This document shows positions 17,898 to 26,974 of a DNA stretch of 64,000 bases, piece after piece. The translations under genes and the position numbers were made by a program. The stretch's first letter is position 1; every line of letters begins with the position of its first letter. The stretch is taken from contig JBMNOU010000004.1 of assembly GCA_050943215.1 (NCBI GenBank), positions 6,311 through 70,310 of the forward strand, written 5' to 3'. The DNA comes from JBMNOU01 sp050943215. GTDB taxonomy: Bacteria; Bacillota; Clostridia; Christensenellales; SZUA-584. The notes below the pieces were generated by a model. It was given only the letters and a program-made list of their open reading frames with translations. It made no database searches and was not told where the DNA came from.

Positions 17898-18491
17898 GCC
17901 AGGAATAAAGTATATCGCCATTCAACGACATGCAGGTAAATATCCGGTTAAGCAGATGTGCGAACAGTTACACCGTTATTCCAATTTGCTCAGTCGTGAC
18001 TTTACCGCTACAAGACCGAACGAAAAATGGGTTACAGATATTTTTTATATCAAAATGCCACAGGGTACGCTGTACTTATCCATGATCCGGGATTTATTTG
18101 ATCAAAGCATCGTTGCTTATCAGATGGGTACAGAGCAATCAATTAACCTGATATTGAATATCATCGGATGGCTAGAGAAAAAGAAGCGGTCACTGCAGAG
18201 CTGCAACTCCACAGTGACCAGGGGTTTTAATACATCTCTCATGCATATTTCAACCTGACACAGGGGTACGGCATTACGCCGTCTATGTCAAGGCGAGGAA
18301 ATTGCTATGATAATGCGATGGCCGGAAACTTCTTCATTATTCTGAAGGTGGAGTGTATTCATCGTTACAAACCAAAGACGAATAACGAAGCTCGGTTGCT
18401 GATTGATAACTATATCCACTTTTACAATCACGAGCGTATCCAGCTGAAAACAAAACTGATGCCGCTTGAGAAACGACGCCAGCTAGCTTAA
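17893..18491 (+). pseudogene. IS3-family transposase (orfB), internally deleted and frameshifted
   Basis: The first frame (17893-18258) starts MRPGIKYIAIQRHAGKYPV and soon reaches RPNEKWVTDIFYIKMPQGTL, the first catalytic Asp block. The normal region of about 80-100 residues between them is missing. The second Asp block (LHSDQGF) is present in DNA near 18197-18220 but out of frame. The last block is in another frame at 18285-18491, with SRRGNCYDNAMAGNFF and YIHFYNHERIQLKT. The catalytic Glu region reads AGNFF instead of the usual AENFF. It is not functional. Confidence 0.8.
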
Positions 18492-18683
18492 TCTTTTGAA
18501 TTCCTACGACAGGGTTATTTATTCGTGTCTATTCGGCAGGGTCCATTGAAGGGGCTTTTTTTATTGCTGACAAAAAAGAGCCATCTTAAAAGAATAAAAA
18601 AATGATATTATGTTAAATAATATAAACAAATGGGTATAACTGTTATGTTAAGTATTTGTTCATTTATTTGAAAGGAAAATGTT

Positions 18684-19484
18684 ATGAAGAAAATAATTGC
18701 AATTTCAATGGTTTTAATGATGTTGTTTATAATACTGGCCGCCTGTACCCAAAGACAGGGCGATGCAGAAGAATCGTGGCCGGCGGCCGTCTCTGAAACA
18801 CCTGTTAATGTTACAGAATCGCCGGCGATCGCTAACGGGCTGGGTTTTGATAACGTGCCGACTTCTCCGTCTAAATCTTACGCAAAATATATTGATATGA
18901 AGGGAACCGCTTATGATAGGATCAACGCAAAGCTTGAAGAAAATGAAGACTTACATCTTTCTGTCGGCATGTCACTACTCCCTATCACGTTTGTCGACCT
19001 CTCACTGATTCCTTTAACGGTGTTGTCCGAAGAGATAAAGGGGGCGCAAGCAGGCCTTGCCAAGTTCGGCATGACGGGGGTTACGATTGAGCGTAACGAT
19101 CAGGATTATTCCATCACATATTCGGATCAGGACGGAAACAGAAATATTCAGACCTGCGTATATGATCCGGCTACGGATTCCCTTCAATCCTGCATCGCCA
19201 ACGATGCCGGTAAAGAGACGATGTTTTTTGAATACGTAAAAGTAGGAAATGGTTATGTATCGCAGTATTTTATGCGCAATGAAGATGGCTATTCCAAGAT
19301 CACTTCCTTCTTTAACGAATCAAGCTTGGCAGCGTTTGGGGTAGAGACAACGGATACAAAACCAGACTCGATATTTAAAACCGGTAATCAAACTGTAGAT
19401 TTTGTTAAAAATGACGATTTGTACTTTATCCTTAAGGATAACAGCCTTACGGTATCTGAGAACGGTCAGGAAAAAATGTATTGA
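18684..19484 (+). CDS. Lipoprotein of unknown function, first of two tandem paralogues
   Basis: Not recognised. A 266-residue protein with a signal sequence ending in lipobox LAAC (Cys21), then a Pro/Ser/Thr-rich linker to about residue 65. A folded region starts at TAYDRINAKLEENEDLHLS and ends with NSLTVSENGQEKMY. The mature part has DQDGNRNIQTCVYDPATDSL and KTGNQTVDFVKNDDLYFIL, suggesting beta-rich repeats. AAAGGAAAA precedes the ATG. It shares long identical blocks with the next gene, so the pair arose by duplication. It is expected to sit on the outer face of the membrane. Confidence 0.85.
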   Translation: MKKIIAISMVLMMLFIILAACTQRQGDAEESWPAAVSETPVNVTESPAIANGLGFDNVPTSPSKSYAKYIDMKGTAYDRINAKLEENEDLHLSVGMSLLPITFVDLSLIPLTVLSEEIKGAQAGLAKFGMTGVTIERNDQDYSITYSDQDGNRNIQTCVYDPATDSLQSCIANDAGKETMFFEYVKVGNGYVSQYFMRNEDGYSKITSFFNESSLAAFGVETTDTKPDSIFKTGNQTVDFVKNDDLYFILKDNSLTVSENGQEKMY

Positions 19485-19506
19485 TGCTAGAAGCATCGCT
19501 TATCAA

Positions 19507-19535
19507 ACGGGCGGGGGAGACCTTACCCGTTTTTC
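19507..19535 (+). terminator. Terminator after the first lipoprotein gene
   Basis: ACGGG (19507-19511) pairs with CCCGT (19526-19530), followed by TTTTC. The intervening sequence (CGGGGGAGACCTTA) is nearly identical to that of the second copy's terminator, showing that the terminator was duplicated with the gene. Confidence 0.6.
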
Positions 19536-19723
19536 TATTAGATAGCGGGAAAAGATGTCATACTCAGAGGACTAACATGAAAACATAATAAATTCTGCAA
19601 GGCAGACTATAACGGAACAGGATACCACGATAGAGAGTTTTTGGGCAGCATGAAAATGTAGAGGTATGGAATAATTTGCAAAGGCAATAATCCAAAATAT
19701 AGTTAAGTATTGCTATAAATTTG

Positions 19724-19752
19724 TTGTTGTAAAACGAGATATATGTTATTAT
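19724..19752 (+). promoter_or_regulatory. Likely sigma-A promoter of the second lipoprotein gene
   Basis: -35 TTGTTG (19724-19729), 17-base spacer, -10 TATTAT (19747-19752). Independent transcription of the second copy is therefore plausible. Confidence 0.5.
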
Positions 19753-19845
19753 AGCCAAGAGATGTTTACCATCAAATCAAGATATTTTTACAGTTGTTGC
19801 CCCCCTAAAGACAAATTTTAAATCTAAGAAAGGAACGAGGTTGAA

Positions 19846-20664
19846 ATGAAGAAAACTATACCTATTTTACTGGCTTTGATGATTTTATTAACGATGGCAG
19901 CTTGTACGCAGACGCCCAAAGAAGACAAAAGCAAAGGTACTGCCGAGAACGAATGGCCGATAGCATCCGCCGAAGAATCACAATATGAGGCGGAGACAAG
20001 CGCTGCGGTAGCTTCGGTTGCTCCGGCAGATAATGTTGCAGCTTCTCCGTCCGGATCTTACACAAAGTATATGGAGATGAAGGGAACCGCTTATGATAGG
20101 ATCAACGCAAAGCTCGAAGACAATGAAGACCTGTATCTGTCTGTCGGTCTATCTCTGCTGCCCGTCGCGCTTGTGGACCTATCGCTTATTCCGCTGACCG
20201 TACTCGTTGAAGAAAACACAGGTGCCGAAATGGCTCTTGCCATGTTTGGGATGAGCGAGGTCGCAATCGACCGAAACGGACAGGAATATACCATTACGTA
20301 TACTGATCAAGAAGGAAACAAGAACGCACAGACCTGCATATATGATCCGGCTACGGATTCTCTTCAGTCCAGTATTATCGACTCAGCCGGGAAAGAGGTG
20401 GTGTTCTTCGAATATATAAAGGTTGGAAATGGTTATGCATCGCAGTATTTTATGCACGATGAAAGTGGCTATACCAAGATCACGTCCTTTTTTGACGAAT
20501 CAAGCTCTGCTGCATTCGGGATAGAGACAACGGACAAAAAACCGGACTCGATATTTAAAACCGGTAATCAAACTGTAGATTTTGTTAAAAATAACGAAAT
20601 GTATTTCATCCTCAAGGGTAACAGCCTTACGGTATCTGAGAACGGTCAGGAAAAAACATATTAA
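19846..20664 (+). CDS. Lipoprotein of unknown function, second tandem paralogue
   Basis: A 272-residue paralogue of the gene at 18684. Signal sequence with lipobox MAAC (Cys20), a longer Ala/Ser/Glu-rich linker, then the same folded region (TAYDRINAKLEDNEDLYLS). The C-terminal 40 residues are almost identical to the first copy (KPDSIFKTGNQTVDFVKN shared exactly), while the linkers have diverged. AAAGGAACGAGG precedes the ATG. Function is unknown. Having its own promoter and terminator suggests the two copies may be expressed under different conditions. Confidence 0.85.
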   Translation: MKKTIPILLALMILLTMAACTQTPKEDKSKGTAENEWPIASAEESQYEAETSAAVASVAPADNVAASPSGSYTKYMEMKGTAYDRINAKLEDNEDLYLSVGLSLLPVALVDLSLIPLTVLVEENTGAEMALAMFGMSEVAIDRNGQEYTITYTDQEGNKNAQTCIYDPATDSLQSSIIDSAGKEVVFFEYIKVGNGYASQYFMHDESGYTKITSFFDESSSAAFGIETTDKKPDSIFKTGNQTVDFVKNNEMYFILKGNSLTVSENGQEKTY

Positions 20665-20687
20665 TATAGTTGAATATCGTTAATCAA

Positions 20688-20718
20688 GCGGGCGGGGGAG
20701 ACCTTGCCCGTATTTTTA
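20688..20718 (+). terminator. Terminator after the second lipoprotein gene
   Basis: CGGGC (20689-20693) pairs with GCCCG (20706-20710) and is followed by TATTTTTATT. It mirrors the terminator of the first copy. Confidence 0.6.
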
Positions 20719-20765
20719 TTGGATAAAGGGGGAGAGGTTAGAGAGCCACAGATAGAAACCGGGAT

Positions 20766-20808
20766 GAAAAACCGGGATGAACGCATGGTTTTGCGTATGG
20801 CATCCCGG
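20766..20808 (-). terminator. Terminator of the PASTA-protein gene
   Basis: On the minus strand CCGGGATG and CATCCCGG (20801-20808 and 20772-20779) form the outer stem. An inner CCATACGC/GCGTTC-type pairing and a following TTTTT make a good intrinsic terminator. Confidence 0.75.
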
Positions 20809-20819
20809 CTGCAAACAAA

Positions 20820-22559
20820 TTATTCGGAGGGCGCAGGTGGCGGATCGGGACTGATAGATAATGTAATCGCACTCCCGGCGGCGACCGTTGAATATGCGCG
20901 CAGCGACTGCCTGCAGATCTTGCCCGCGAAGCCTTCAACATATTCCTCGGCTTGAGTGAATGTAATGCTAAACGATGAAAAATAACTGCGAGCCTCGGCT
21001 TGTGTCTTGCCAACGAAATTAGGGACGTTAACTGTTACGTTGGCGGGTGCAAACTTGAGCGTGATCTCAGACCCTTGCATTACTTCGGCACCCGCAGCGA
21101 TGCTCTGGTACCAGATCTCGCCGGGTAGTCTGCCCAAAGCGCTCTCTTCGACAAACACAGGTACTATGCCTATATCCTGGCACATTGCGATCGCGATCTC
21201 CCTTGTGATTGCGTTATCATAGCCGGAGCCTTCTGGTGCGACAAAATCTGGCACGTATATCACTTTGCCCACAGATACCGTAATATTAATCGTTGTTTTG
21301 ACGCCGATAACCGTGTTTGCCTTATCTTGATGGATAATAGTGCCGGATTCGTAATTGCTCTGGGTGTAGACGGGGCTAATGGCAATTCTTGCGCCCTGAT
21401 CGTTTAAGTCTTTTGCCCAGCTTTCGATGGCGTCTCTTGTCTGACCGATAAAAGAAGGAAGCACGATCTTATTCCCAAGGGAATAATACAGCTCGAGTAT
21501 GTCACCCTCTTCGTATACGGAGCCGGCCTTGATGCTTTGCGAGACGAAAGCGCCCGCAGAAGAGCCCGAATATTTCTCTAAGATCGTGACAGGTATATTT
21601 AGCTGTGCCGCGACGGCGCTGCCCGTCTCTTTTGAATAGCTCGAAAAGTCGGGTATCTTAATTAATGGCCCTTTTGAGACAATCAGTCTGATCTCGTCGC
21701 CTTTGCCGATCTTTTCTTCCGCTTTGACGCTTTGAGAGATGATAGAGCCTTTTGGAACATAATCGTCATACCGCTCTTCAACGCTCAGCACAATGCCGTT
21801 ATCGCTCGCGAAAACATAGCACTCGGATATGGGCATCGTTTTAAAATCAGGAACGGTAATCTCGACCACGGATTCATCCTTAGGGCCTTTGGAGATGATG
21901 ATATAGACCGGGGTATCTCGCCTGACTTCGCCCAATACGGTGTTGTCGTTAATTTCGAAGCGGATGACTTTTCCGGATGCTACCGTATCGTTATATTCGG
22001 TTGTAATGCGCACTTTGGTCATAAAATTCTCGGCGGCCCAAGATTCAATCTCGTCTTTAGTCATGGATGTAAGATCGGGAAGCGGCAGTGTAACCGAGAG
22101 GTCATGACCGAGCGATACAGTCAATTTTAGAAAATCTCCTTTGCGTAGACTATCGCCCGGGGCTATATCCTGCAAGATTACGCAGCCCGAACTGTATACG
22201 TCATTATATTCTTCCTGTGTCTTAAGCCTTATCCCGTTCTCGTTTGCCCAGAGCTGCGCGTCGCTGAGCGCCCAGCCAGTCAGGTCGATCACTTTAATGC
22301 CCCCGCTTAAAAGCAGCACGAGCACCAGTATGATGCCTATGACGGCTATGCCACCGGCAACGGCCGGAATCAGGAACTTCGGCTTGTTTTTTACAACAGG
22401 CAATAGTGCGGTTTCTTTTCTTTCGTGTTTTTTAAAACCGCTTTTTTGTTCATACTTATACCCAAGATCCGCGTCTTTGACGGTGACCTTATTGGACGGA
22501 ATGTCAACCTCGTCCCTGTTCTTATTGTAATTGCTTAAAAAATCGTTATTATCACTCAT
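20820..22559 (-). CDS. Membrane protein with seven PASTA repeats and no kinase domain
   Basis: A 579-residue protein with a charged cytoplasmic N-terminus (1-63) and one membrane helix at about 64-86 (IPAVAGGIAVIGIILVLVLL). About seven extracellular PASTA-type repeats of 65-75 residues fill the rest, each with a strand ending in a SxGP or SVG-like turn (for example LRLIVSKGP-type ends) and a helix region such as SWAAEN. PASTA domains in StkP/PrkC or PBPs bind peptidoglycan fragments, but this protein has neither kinase nor transpeptidase. GGGGCAGCGG precedes the ATG. It is the last of a minus-strand group with an ABC-2 exporter. A wall-binding sensor or anchor is plausible. Confidence 0.88.
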   Translation of the reverse strand: MSDNNDFLSNYNKNRDEVDIPSNKVTVKDADLGYKYEQKSGFKKHERKETALLPVVKNKPKFLIPAVAGGIAVIGIILVLVLLLSGGIKVIDLTGWALSDAQLWANENGIRLKTQEEYNDVYSSGCVILQDIAPGDSLRKGDFLKLTVSLGHDLSVTLPLPDLTSMTKDEIESWAAENFMTKVRITTEYNDTVASGKVIRFEINDNTVLGEVRRDTPVYIIISKGPKDESVVEITVPDFKTMPISECYVFASDNGIVLSVEERYDDYVPKGSIISQSVKAEEKIGKGDEIRLIVSKGPLIKIPDFSSYSKETGSAVAAQLNIPVTILEKYSGSSAGAFVSQSIKAGSVYEEGDILELYYSLGNKIVLPSFIGQTRDAIESWAKDLNDQGARIAISPVYTQSNYESGTIIHQDKANTVIGVKTTINITVSVGKVIYVPDFVAPEGSGYDNAITREIAIAMCQDIGIVPVFVEESALGRLPGEIWYQSIAAGAEVMQGSEITLKFAPANVTVNVPNFVGKTQAEARSYFSSFSITFTQAEEYVEGFAGKICRQSLRAYSTVAAGSAITLSISPDPPPAPSE

Positions 22560-22573
22560 CCCGCTGCCCCTTT

Positions 22574-24358
22574 TTAGTTTGTGATATCTTTTTTCTTAAA
22601 TACCCAGACGGAAATGAAAGTACATATTACCGATAGAGCCATCAGTAATATGATACCATATGTCAGGCTGAGTGCAAGCCCCCGGTCAATAAGCATATCG
22701 ACCGCAGAATACCTGATAAAAAAGGACGATATCTGCACGAACGGCACCGGGGTATAAGCGATCCATTCGATAAGCCGGATTGTATTTAACACGTTCATTA
22801 AAATCACACAGCCGATAAAGCAGACGATCGGCACAGAAATAGAAACGGCAATGTTTTTGACAAGCACCGAAAGCATGAATGCCACGCAGTACCCGAATAT
22901 AACGGTAACCCAGCATGCGATAAAGCGGGGTATATAATAAGCGAAGAAATTGATCTCTCCCGAAACCGTATAGTTAGGATAGGCGTAGTCTGAAAAGCCA
23001 AAGAATATGCCGTTTGCAACTATATTAATGATGGTGCCAGCGATATAGATCCCAAGACAGATCAAAAGCGCGGCAATAAACTTGGACATCAGTATCTTGG
23101 TACGCGTTTTGGGGCGTATCATCAGCAGCCTGACCGTTCCGAGTTGGAATTCGCTTGCCATGATCCAACCGCCCAGCAGCACGGCAAACAGCGCGACGAT
23201 TACCGAGTAATCAAGGAATTTAACGGTAATGTTACGTGCGCCGTCCGAGACGTATTTCATGTCCGGCTTGTCTGCGTCGAGGCATTTTTGCCCGATCAGT
23301 ATTGTGTTGTTAAGTTCGTCAATTTGTGATTGCATATAAGCTGTATATCCCGCGTAGGACTTATATTCGGATAAAAGGTATTGGTTGCGGTTGAATTCTT
23401 CTTCGGTGACAATCGTTGTATACATAATCTGGTTACGGCAGTTCTCGATATCCGAAAGGGCAATATTTTGCCATACGTCGGCACCCGGAATGATGTTCTT
23501 TTCTAGCCTGTATTCGAGAATCGGGATGTTGTTTGTGTTAACCAGCTCAATCTGTCTATTGAGATCCTCGATGATCGGGCTAATGTTCTCTTCCTGTTCC
23601 GGATTATCTATAATCGCCTGTTCCTGTATTTCGATCTGATCTTTTAGGCTCTCGATATTTTCGTTCTCTTGCCTGATACGCAGCGCGATATATTTTGGGA
23701 AATTATCGTTTTCAATCACATCATATATCGACGATAAGTAATCATCGGCGCTGTCTAGCGCTACAAGCCTCTGCTCCGCGGATATATTAATGTATTTCTT
23801 ATCGAACAAATCAGGATCAATATACAATCTGAATTGTGCGGCTTCCTTCAACACGTCCGGGCTTGTATCGTTATGTTCGTATATAAACCTGTCATGCAGA
23901 GAGTTTAAACCGTTCCATACCAGATCCATCCGGTAATCCTCATATGTTGTAATGTACTGAGCAAAACGGGCGTAGTAGCTTATTTCCTGATCCATTATTT
24001 CAAGCGTTAAATCAAGCGCCGCAGGGTTTGTAAAAAGGCTCTTGTCCCTTTCAAAATATTCCTTCTCGTCCATAACGGAGCTTATATTCCAGTAGAACGG
24101 ATTATCCGGCATCACTGTCACATCGCCCACTATAATTGGGTCCTCATTGCTGTATCCGTATCCGGGGCCGTAAAATCTATCTTCTTTGGCATAGGTGATC
24201 GGCATCGGATAATATCCGCCCTCATCAGAGTTTGGCGACACCGCGCCCACGATTGGCGCGGCGATACTGACCAAAAGGATCAATATGCCGAATATCAGCA
24301 GGAATTTTGACCGGAATATATTCTTGATCTCAAGCATTATCTGACTTAAAAATTTCAT
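22574..24358 (-). CDS. ABC-2 type transporter permease with large extracellular domain
   Basis: A 594-residue membrane subunit. The first helix (about 17-38, FLLIFGILILLVSIAAPIVG) is followed by about 325 residues outside the membrane with a coiled-coil-like central part (IEIQEQAIIDNPEQEENISP). Five or six C-terminal helices then run from VIVALFAVLLGGWIMASEFQ to the end. This arrangement is typical of exporters of the YhaP/NatB kind. AGAAAGGA sets the ATG at 24358. The frame is open to 24379. The ATPase gene lies 39 bases upstream. The cargo is unknown. Confidence 0.88.
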   Translation of the reverse strand: MKFLSQIMLEIKNIFRSKFLLIFGILILLVSIAAPIVGAVSPNSDEGGYYPMPITYAKEDRFYGPGYGYSNEDPIIVGDVTVMPDNPFYWNISSVMDEKEYFERDKSLFTNPAALDLTLEIMDQEISYYARFAQYITTYEDYRMDLVWNGLNSLHDRFIYEHNDTSPDVLKEAAQFRLYIDPDLFDKKYINISAEQRLVALDSADDYLSSIYDVIENDNFPKYIALRIRQENENIESLKDQIEIQEQAIIDNPEQEENISPIIEDLNRQIELVNTNNIPILEYRLEKNIIPGADVWQNIALSDIENCRNQIMYTTIVTEEEFNRNQYLLSEYKSYAGYTAYMQSQIDELNNTILIGQKCLDADKPDMKYVSDGARNITVKFLDYSVIVALFAVLLGGWIMASEFQLGTVRLLMIRPKTRTKILMSKFIAALLICLGIYIAGTIINIVANGIFFGFSDYAYPNYTVSGEINFFAYYIPRFIACWVTVIFGYCVAFMLSVLVKNIAVSISVPIVCFIGCVILMNVLNTIRLIEWIAYTPVPFVQISSFFIRYSAVDMLIDRGLALSLTYGIILLMALSVICTFISVWVFKKKDITN

Positions 24359-24397
24359 CGTCGCATCCTTTCTTGCCATAAAGCACCATAGGCGTGT

Positions 24398-25318
24398 TTA
24401 TTGAATCTGGCCTTTTGTGCCTGTCGTCATTGAAATAAAGTCTTGTTCAAGCGTCCTTTGCGCCTGATTGACCGCATATATATCTACGCCCATGCCGATA
24501 ATATGTCTGATAATATCGGGTATCTGGTCGCGTTTCATTACGATGGTCACACCGCCGTTTTCTTTGCTGCAGTTCGCGTTGAGCTCTTTGAAATATTCAT
24601 ACGTTTTATCGTTGCTGTTTGTCGCGAATGTATAACTGTATATGTCGTCATCTGTAGCTTCAACCTGGTCAATTGTCTTTTCACCGATCATTACGCCGTT
24701 GTCAATAATATATATTCTGTCACACATAAGCTCCATCTCGTATAGCAGGTGGCTTGAGATGAATACTCCCACGCCGGCGTTTTTAGAGAGGTATTTTAGC
24801 AGGTCCCTAAGCTCTTTGATGCCGATTGGGTCAAGCCCGTTAGTTGGCTCGTCCAACACGAGAAGTTGCGGCCTGTGCAGCAGAGCCTGAGCTATTCCAA
24901 TGCGCTGGCGCATCCCTAAAGAGTATGTTTTGACTTTATCATCGATACGCTGAGACATTTTGACAAGTTTGACCACCTCATCGATGGTTTGGGTATGCTT
25001 GCCCTGATACATCGACGCAAAGTACTCGAGGTTTTGCCGGCCTGTCATCCGCTTGTAGAGATCGGGATTTTCAACAACGCCTCCGATATTCTGCATCGCG
25101 TTTTCAAAATCTGTCACGATATTATGCCCGCAGACAGTAATCTGGCCCTTTGTAATGGAAAATAGGCCAACGATAGTCTTGATGGTCGTTGTTTTCCCTG
25201 CGCCGTTGGGTCCTAAGAATCCGACAATTTCTCCCGAATTTACAGTCAAAGAGATGTCATCCAGTATCTTTTTCTTTTTTATGATCTTTGTCAGACCTTC
25301 AATTTTTAACAGTTCCAA
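24398..25318 (-). CDS. ABC transporter ATP-binding protein (ABC-2 exporter partner)
   Basis: A 306-residue cytoplasmic ATPase driving the permease that follows. Walker A GPNGAGKT (36-43), signature YSLGMRQRIGIAQAL, Walker B LLVLDEPTNGLD and the His loop region SSHLL are all present. A 90-residue C-terminal extension follows. The start is taken as TTG at 25318 because GAAAGGA (25326-25332) is spaced 7 bases before it. The ATG codons further upstream (25396 and 25366) lack a site and give a residue run not expected of this family. Confidence 0.93.
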   Translation of the reverse strand: MELLKIEGLTKIIKKKKILDDISLTVNSGEIVGFLGPNGAGKTTTIKTIVGLFSITKGQITVCGHNIVTDFENAMQNIGGVVENPDLYKRMTGRQNLEYFASMYQGKHTQTIDEVVKLVKMSQRIDDKVKTYSLGMRQRIGIAQALLHRPQLLVLDEPTNGLDPIGIKELRDLLKYLSKNAGVGVFISSHLLYEMELMCDRIYIIDNGVMIGEKTIDQVEATDDDIYSYTFATNSNDKTYEYFKELNANCSKENGGVTIVMKRDQIPDIIRHIIGMGVDIYAVNQAQRTLEQDFISMTTGTKGQIQ

Positions 25319-25457
25319 TGACGTGTCCTTTCCCACATATTCGTGCAGTGATATTTTATCTATCATTAGACGTAGGTAGAATAATATATGTTCCATTTAA
25401 AGCATGTATATGGCAAAAATAATTATTTTTATACGGTCACTAGTCACCAAAAGAAAG

Positions 25458-26696
25458 TTATTCTTTTGTTCTGATTAGCAAAGAGAGTATCAGATTGAAT
25501 ACGGCGATTAGCGATGCACATATAAATACAACCTGATATCCGATAGCCGCCCATAATAGCCCGCCGCAGACGGGTATAAACATCGATACAACATGATCAA
25601 GGCTGACTCCTGTCGAGAGGGTCGGGATCACCTCGCTAGGATCATCCGATATCTTTTTAACGTATGTCGAGCGAGCCATTTCGACCGCGCTTAGAGAATT
25701 ATCGACAATATAGCACCCGGCAGTAATGACCAACGCGACAGTGGCAGGGAAAATATCCCCCGAAAACGCATACCCTATGCACAGCACGATTAGCAGTATC
25801 GCTTCGGCGGTCAGCACGATGCGCTCGCCAAGCCTGTCTATAGCTTTGCCTACGATGGTGCGCGTTCCGATACTCAAGGCCGCAACAATAAAGCCGTAGA
25901 TCGCGAAGGTCGGCGTATCTATGCCATATATTCTGATCAGCACCCAAGGCGCAAATGTGAGGAATATCTGCTTGCGGGCACCGTTGGCCATGCTCAGTAA
26001 ATAGAAAAGCATGAATTTTTTCTTAAATACGAAACGCCTAAGCTTGGCATCCGTTTGCTGCGGTTTCATATACATCAGCAATATGCCGCCTATAAAAAAA
26101 CACACGGCCGCGATCGTGAAAGCTTCAGCATATAAGATGCCAAGATACTCAAAGCCGAGCCATACGATGAGATAACCGACGATCGTTGCCGCTAGATTAT
26201 ATGCGTTATACCGGGCTAAACGAATACCATAATTCTGCTGATCCGAGAGGTGCATTCCCATCCCGGGCACCAGCGGCATAAAGATATGGATGCCGAGGTT
26301 CAAAACGACCATCCAGACTATCATCATTGAAAAATCAGGGGAGAATACGCCGAGCCCAAGCATGCCTATCGCGGACAGTATCATGCTGAGCGAAGCGAGC
26401 CGCGTGCTGCCCAGAAAAGACAGCCCGGCAAATATGGCGATCATCAGCACACCGGGCAGTTCGCGGGGGATCTCTACAAAGCCTCTTGCCGTTTCGGACA
26501 GATGGTAAACGTCGTTTAAAAAGTTATTGAATATTGCGACATGTATTCCGCCGGCAATGCCTGTTATGAAACCGGCGGCCAGCAGCAGATTAAAATCTCT
26601 GTCGGACGCAAATGAACGAAAGAGATTTTGTCTTTTGACCGATAAAAAACCTTTTGATTTTATATAGACCGTGCGGCTTTGATTATCGTTCTTCAT
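25458..26696 (-). CDS. Major facilitator superfamily permease
   Basis: A 412-residue membrane protein with about twelve hydrophobic segments in two halves. Between the halves lies the basic loop KPQQTDAKLRRFVFKKKF. A conserved-type motif, GKAIDRLGERIVLTAEA, follows the eighth helix. The start at 26696 is supported by AAAAGGCG. An in-frame ATG at 26720 is less likely. It lies 139 bases upstream of the ABC ATPase start and is probably a separate unit. The substrate is not predictable from sequence alone, and drug or sugar efflux are both possible. Confidence 0.85.
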   Translation of the reverse strand: MKNDNQSRTVYIKSKGFLSVKRQNLFRSFASDRDFNLLLAAGFITGIAGGIHVAIFNNFLNDVYHLSETARGFVEIPRELPGVLMIAIFAGLSFLGSTRLASLSMILSAIGMLGLGVFSPDFSMMIVWMVVLNLGIHIFMPLVPGMGMHLSDQQNYGIRLARYNAYNLAATIVGYLIVWLGFEYLGILYAEAFTIAAVCFFIGGILLMYMKPQQTDAKLRRFVFKKKFMLFYLLSMANGARKQIFLTFAPWVLIRIYGIDTPTFAIYGFIVAALSIGTRTIVGKAIDRLGERIVLTAEAILLIVLCIGYAFSGDIFPATVALVITAGCYIVDNSLSAVEMARSTYVKKISDDPSEVIPTLSTGVSLDHVVSMFIPVCGGLLWAAIGYQVVFICASLIAVFNLILSLLIRTKE

Positions 26697-26974
26697 CGTG
26701 GCGCCTTTTATATAATGCATTCATACTGTTTATTTTAACATACACAGATCTGAGTGGATATGTATTTATAAATATGTTAGTGAAAATACTTCCACCCGGT
26801 TACGGCTTACAATCTAGCATTAAACAGAGCCGAAAATGCTTGTTTTTGGAAGCCGGCTGCATTAGAATATCTTTATCAGATATGCTGGCTCTATGATCAA
26901 TATAAAAGTTAGGTCGTGTGGCATTTTACGGCTGGTTTCTATGGTAGCAGAATATAAGCGAAACGGGGAAAAGG

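Larger units (their letters stand above)
17524..18545 (+). mobile_element. Degenerate IS3-family insertion sequence
   Basis: About 1.02 kb bounded by imperfect inverted repeats: TGGACTGAACCCTGCCGAAT starting at 17524 and, read inward from 18545, TGGACCCTGCCGAATAGACA. The order orfA then orfB, the DDE-type transposase motifs and TG...CA ends fit IS3. It is shorter than a normal member (about 1.2-1.3 kb) because part of orfB is missing, and several frames are broken, so it cannot move by itself. Confidence 0.85.
19485..19845. other. Spacer between the two lipoprotein genes
   Basis: 361 bases without a visible gene. It contains the terminator of the first copy and the promoter of the second. 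The remainder shows no repeat or structure that stands out. Confidence 0.5.

Noticed and set aside
21732..22130. 132-residue plus-strand frame inside the PASTA-protein gene
   Set aside because: Antisense to a strongly supported coding region.
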